Below are positions 6,099-7,118 of a DNA stretch of 7,118 bases, piece by piece. The position numbers were made by a program, and so were the translations under genes. This stretch comes from Thermoproteales archaeon (lineage in GTDB: Archaea; Thermoproteota; Thermoprotei; Thermoproteales; Thermocladiaceae). Under the pieces are notes generated by a model, which did not search any database, was not told the DNA's origin, and worked only from the letters and a program-made list of their open reading frames with translations. The DNA lies in contig JAMOMD010000322.1 in assembly GCA_027068725.1 (NCBI GenBank), forward strand, positions 1 through 7,118. The letters run 5' to 3'. Each line of letters opens with the position of its first letter. The first letter of the stretch is position 1.

Positions 6099-6560
6099 AT
6101 GAAGACGTGCCTCACAGAGCTCGTAATTGCTGGACTATACTACACTGAGGAAATGCCTAGATCAAAACTATTCTACTACCTCTTCCTCCTAGACTATGTC
6201 GCACAAGCAAAATTAGGCGAACCACTAACAGGACTACAGTGGAAAAAGTACCACTACGCAATATATCCAGACAACAGACACGATGTTCAGAACGTTCTTG
6301 ACGAGCTCATAAACGACGTTAAGATCATCGCACAGGAAGGACAGAAGTACAAGCTCATAAACAAAGATGAGGCAGCAAAAATAGTAAACAACCTGAAGAA
6401 GGACGTCCTGACTGTTATTGAAAAAGTAGCAAAAATAGTCAAAGAGAAGAGTGACAGAGAGCTCCTAGAACTAATACAGCAACTAGAAGGTGTCCGAGAC
6501 ATACCCTGCATGACTCCAATACCTCTATATAGGGCAAAATTACCCAAAGAACTAGAGTGA
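6099..6560 (+). CDS. Panacea/SocA-like (DUF4065-type) small protein
   Basis: The first 80 residues of this 153-residue protein resemble the Panacea (SocA/DUF4065) fold: an opening helix (TELVIAGLYY), a second helix SKLFYYLFLLDYVAQAKLG (22-40), then EPLTGLQWKKYHYAIYP (41-57) and a helix leading to DVKII. The family usually has YGP after the tyrosine-rich strand; here it is YAIYP, so the match is imperfect. Residues 88-130 are rich in Lys, Glu and Leu and look like a long amphipathic or coiled-coil helix. Panacea proteins are known as antitoxins or adaptors in toxin-antitoxin systems in bacteria, phages and archaea. No toxin-like partner is adjacent: the neighbours are a divergent lipid enzyme gene and a convergent membrane protein gene. 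It may be a stand-alone adaptor or regulator. ATG 6099 is preceded by a TATA-like box at leaderless distance. Confidence 0.72.
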   Translation: MKTCLTELVIAGLYYTEEMPRSKLFYYLFLLDYVAQAKLGEPLTGLQWKKYHYAIYPDNRHDVQNVLDELINDVKIIAQEGQKYKLINKDEAAKIVNNLKKDVLTVIEKVAKIVKEKSDRELLELIQQLEGVRDIPCMTPIPLYRAKLPKELE

Positions 6561-6615
6561 TGACAAGGGTAAGCTGGGGGACTAGATGACCGGCCGATGG
6601 CTGGCTGACCCTTGT
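6557..6615 (+). ncRNA. Candidate structured RNA (C/D-box-like) overlapping the stop codon
   Basis: This about 60-base island is roughly 60% G+C within AT-rich flanks. It begins with GTGATGA (6557-6563), a perfect C-box sequence that overlaps the upstream gene's stop. CTGA (6605-6608) is a perfect D box 41 bases on, a usual spacing for archaeal C/D guide RNAs. Imperfect internal boxes are CTGG (6574-6577, D'-like) and TAGATGA (6583-6589, C'-like). However, ACAAGGGT (6563-6570) pairs perfectly with ACCCTTGT (6608-6615), and 6590-6595 pairs with 6599-6604 in a tight hairpin. Such pairing is atypical of a C/D guide, and no stem flanks the C and D boxes. It may instead be a structured 3'-end element, a hairpin terminator or another small RNA. 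Confidence 0.4.
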
Positions 6616-6620
6616 AAGAC

Positions 6621-6660
6621 TATTTTCCTAATTTAGTTTTTACAAATAAATAAAAATGAA
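6621..6660. terminator. Bidirectional T-rich terminator zone between convergent genes
   Basis: On the plus strand, T runs at 6623-6626, 6632-6634 and 6637-6641 follow the structured element. On the minus strand, A runs at 6644-6646, 6648-6650 and 6652-6656 read as T-rich tracts just after the stop of the membrane protein gene. Archaeal RNA polymerase terminates at such T-rich stretches, so each half should stop one of the two convergent transcripts. Confidence 0.55.
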
Positions 6661-6669
6661 AGATTATGA

Positions 6670-7047
6670 CTAGCTAGCTTGTTCTATAGTTATCGAGATC
6701 ACTGTACATATTATCGATAAGATTATCAACGATAACGTAATGGATCCTGCTGCTAAAATTAGTGATATAACAAAGACTGGCACTAAGAAACTTAATTTAG
6801 GATAGGTTCCCTGTTTAAGAAATCTTATAGAAGTAAAGAAGCATATGGCTCCCAGTATTATCATAATAATTCCTGAAAGAAATAGCAATGTTGAAGTTAA
6901 GTAAAATTCCGAATATCCATAGCTTGCATATGTGTTAAGTATCACAGATGTGCATACACGAAACATGCCACTGATAAGTAAGCTAATTGAGAAGAGTAGA
7001 GAAGTCCAGCGTGATATATTTGTGCATATCTTTCTAATAGTGTTCAT
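6670..7047 (-). CDS. Small multi-pass membrane protein of unknown function
   Basis: I do not recognise a family for this 125-residue protein. It is strongly hydrophobic. Segments at about 15-38 and 48-73 and a continuous apolar stretch at 85-121 with a small AAGS break near 99-102 suggest four transmembrane helices, with positive charges at the N-terminus (R5, K6, R13) and between helices 2 and 3 (R75, K78, K84). No signal-peptide cleavage site or catalytic motif is evident. It is more AT-rich than the other genes, which suggests a lineage-specific or acquired gene. ATG 7047 has a TATA-like box at leaderless distance and the stop is followed by a T-rich tract, so transcription signals support expression. 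The main doubt is that AT-rich DNA can produce hydrophobic open frames by chance. Confidence 0.55.
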   Translation of the reverse strand: MNTIRKICTNISRWTSLLFSISLLISGMFRVCTSVILNTYASYGYSEFYLTSTLLFLSGIIMIILGAICFFTSIRFLKQGTYPKLSFLVPVFVISLILAAGSITLSLIILSIICTVISITIEQAS

Positions 7048-7070
7048 ACTTGACGAATGATTGGGGATAA

Positions 7071-7080
7071 TGATAAAACT
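7071..7080 (-). promoter_or_regulatory. TATA-like box for the membrane protein gene
   Basis: On the minus strand this reads AGTTTTATCA, centred about 28 bases before the ATG at 7047. The spacing fits a leaderless transcript. Nothing else could be supported in the last 70 bases of the window; an ATG at 7105 on the plus strand opens a frame too short to judge. Confidence 0.4.
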
Positions 7081-7118
7081 AATTTTGAAAGAGCAACACT
7101 AGCAATGGTATGGCAGTG

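Noticed and set aside
6287..6547. Minus-strand frame opposite the Panacea-like gene
   Set aside because: Its Ser/Phe-rich sequence is the expected reverse reading of the Lys/Glu-rich C-terminal helix; no start signals are seen.
6563..6615. A tRNA or tRNA fragment suggested by the 8-base closing stem
   Set aside because: The element is only 53 bases, has no T-loop GTTC-like motif, no recognisable anticodon arm and no D-arm pattern.
1..7118. CRISPR array, insertion sequence or integrase attachment site
   Set aside because: No regularly spaced repeats, transposase-like protein, terminal inverted repeats with target duplications or tRNA fragment were found.

Overview
The window looks like chromosomal DNA of a hyperthermophilic archaeon, most likely a member of the Thermoproteota (crenarchaea). 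The evidence is an archaeal-type TrmI, a PUA-class (NSUN6-like) RNA m5C methyltransferase, a radical SAM enzyme of the tetraether lipid synthase family, and a V4R-domain gene pair. Arginine codons are mostly AGA/AGG. TATA-like boxes resembling TTTAAG lie about 25-28 bases ahead of several start codons, as expected for leaderless crenarchaeal transcripts. I cannot name a genus from sequence alone.

Layout. (1) Bases 2-1549, plus strand: two RNA methyltransferase genes 36 bases apart. The first lacks its 5' end at the window edge; the second is trmI. Together they look like a tRNA modification unit. (2) Bases 1551-3166, plus strand: two proteins that both end in a V4R-like (small-molecule or hydrocarbon binding) domain. 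The first carries an N-terminal ACT domain; the second has an unassigned N-terminal domain and has lost most of the cysteines. Each has its own promoter signals. (3) Bases 3155-5999, minus strand: two radical SAM genes, probably one operon. The upstream gene is Tes-like (archaeal C40 tetraether lipid formation); the downstream gene is an SPL/COG1533-type enzyme with an extra C-terminal cysteine cluster. The last 12 bases of this unit overlap the 3' end of the second V4R gene tail to tail. (4) Bases 6000-6098: a divergent promoter region with a 9-base-spaced direct repeat. (5) Bases 6099-6560, plus strand: a small Panacea/SocA-like protein. (6) Bases 6557-6615: a GC-rich, strongly self-complementary element with C-box and D-box-like motifs, the best candidate for an unannotated RNA. 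(7) Bases 6621-6660: a two-way T-rich terminator zone. (8) Bases 6670-7047, minus strand: a small AT-rich integral membrane protein of unknown function.

How the parts may work together: the first two genes act on tRNA. The Tes-like enzyme would join lipid tails in the membrane. V4R domains are known to bind small hydrophobic ligands, so the V4R pair next to a lipid-tail enzyme raises a testable but unproven link between ligand sensing and membrane lipid remodelling. No CRISPR array, tRNA, rRNA, transposon or integration site was seen, and no gene-free stretch exceeds about 110 bases.
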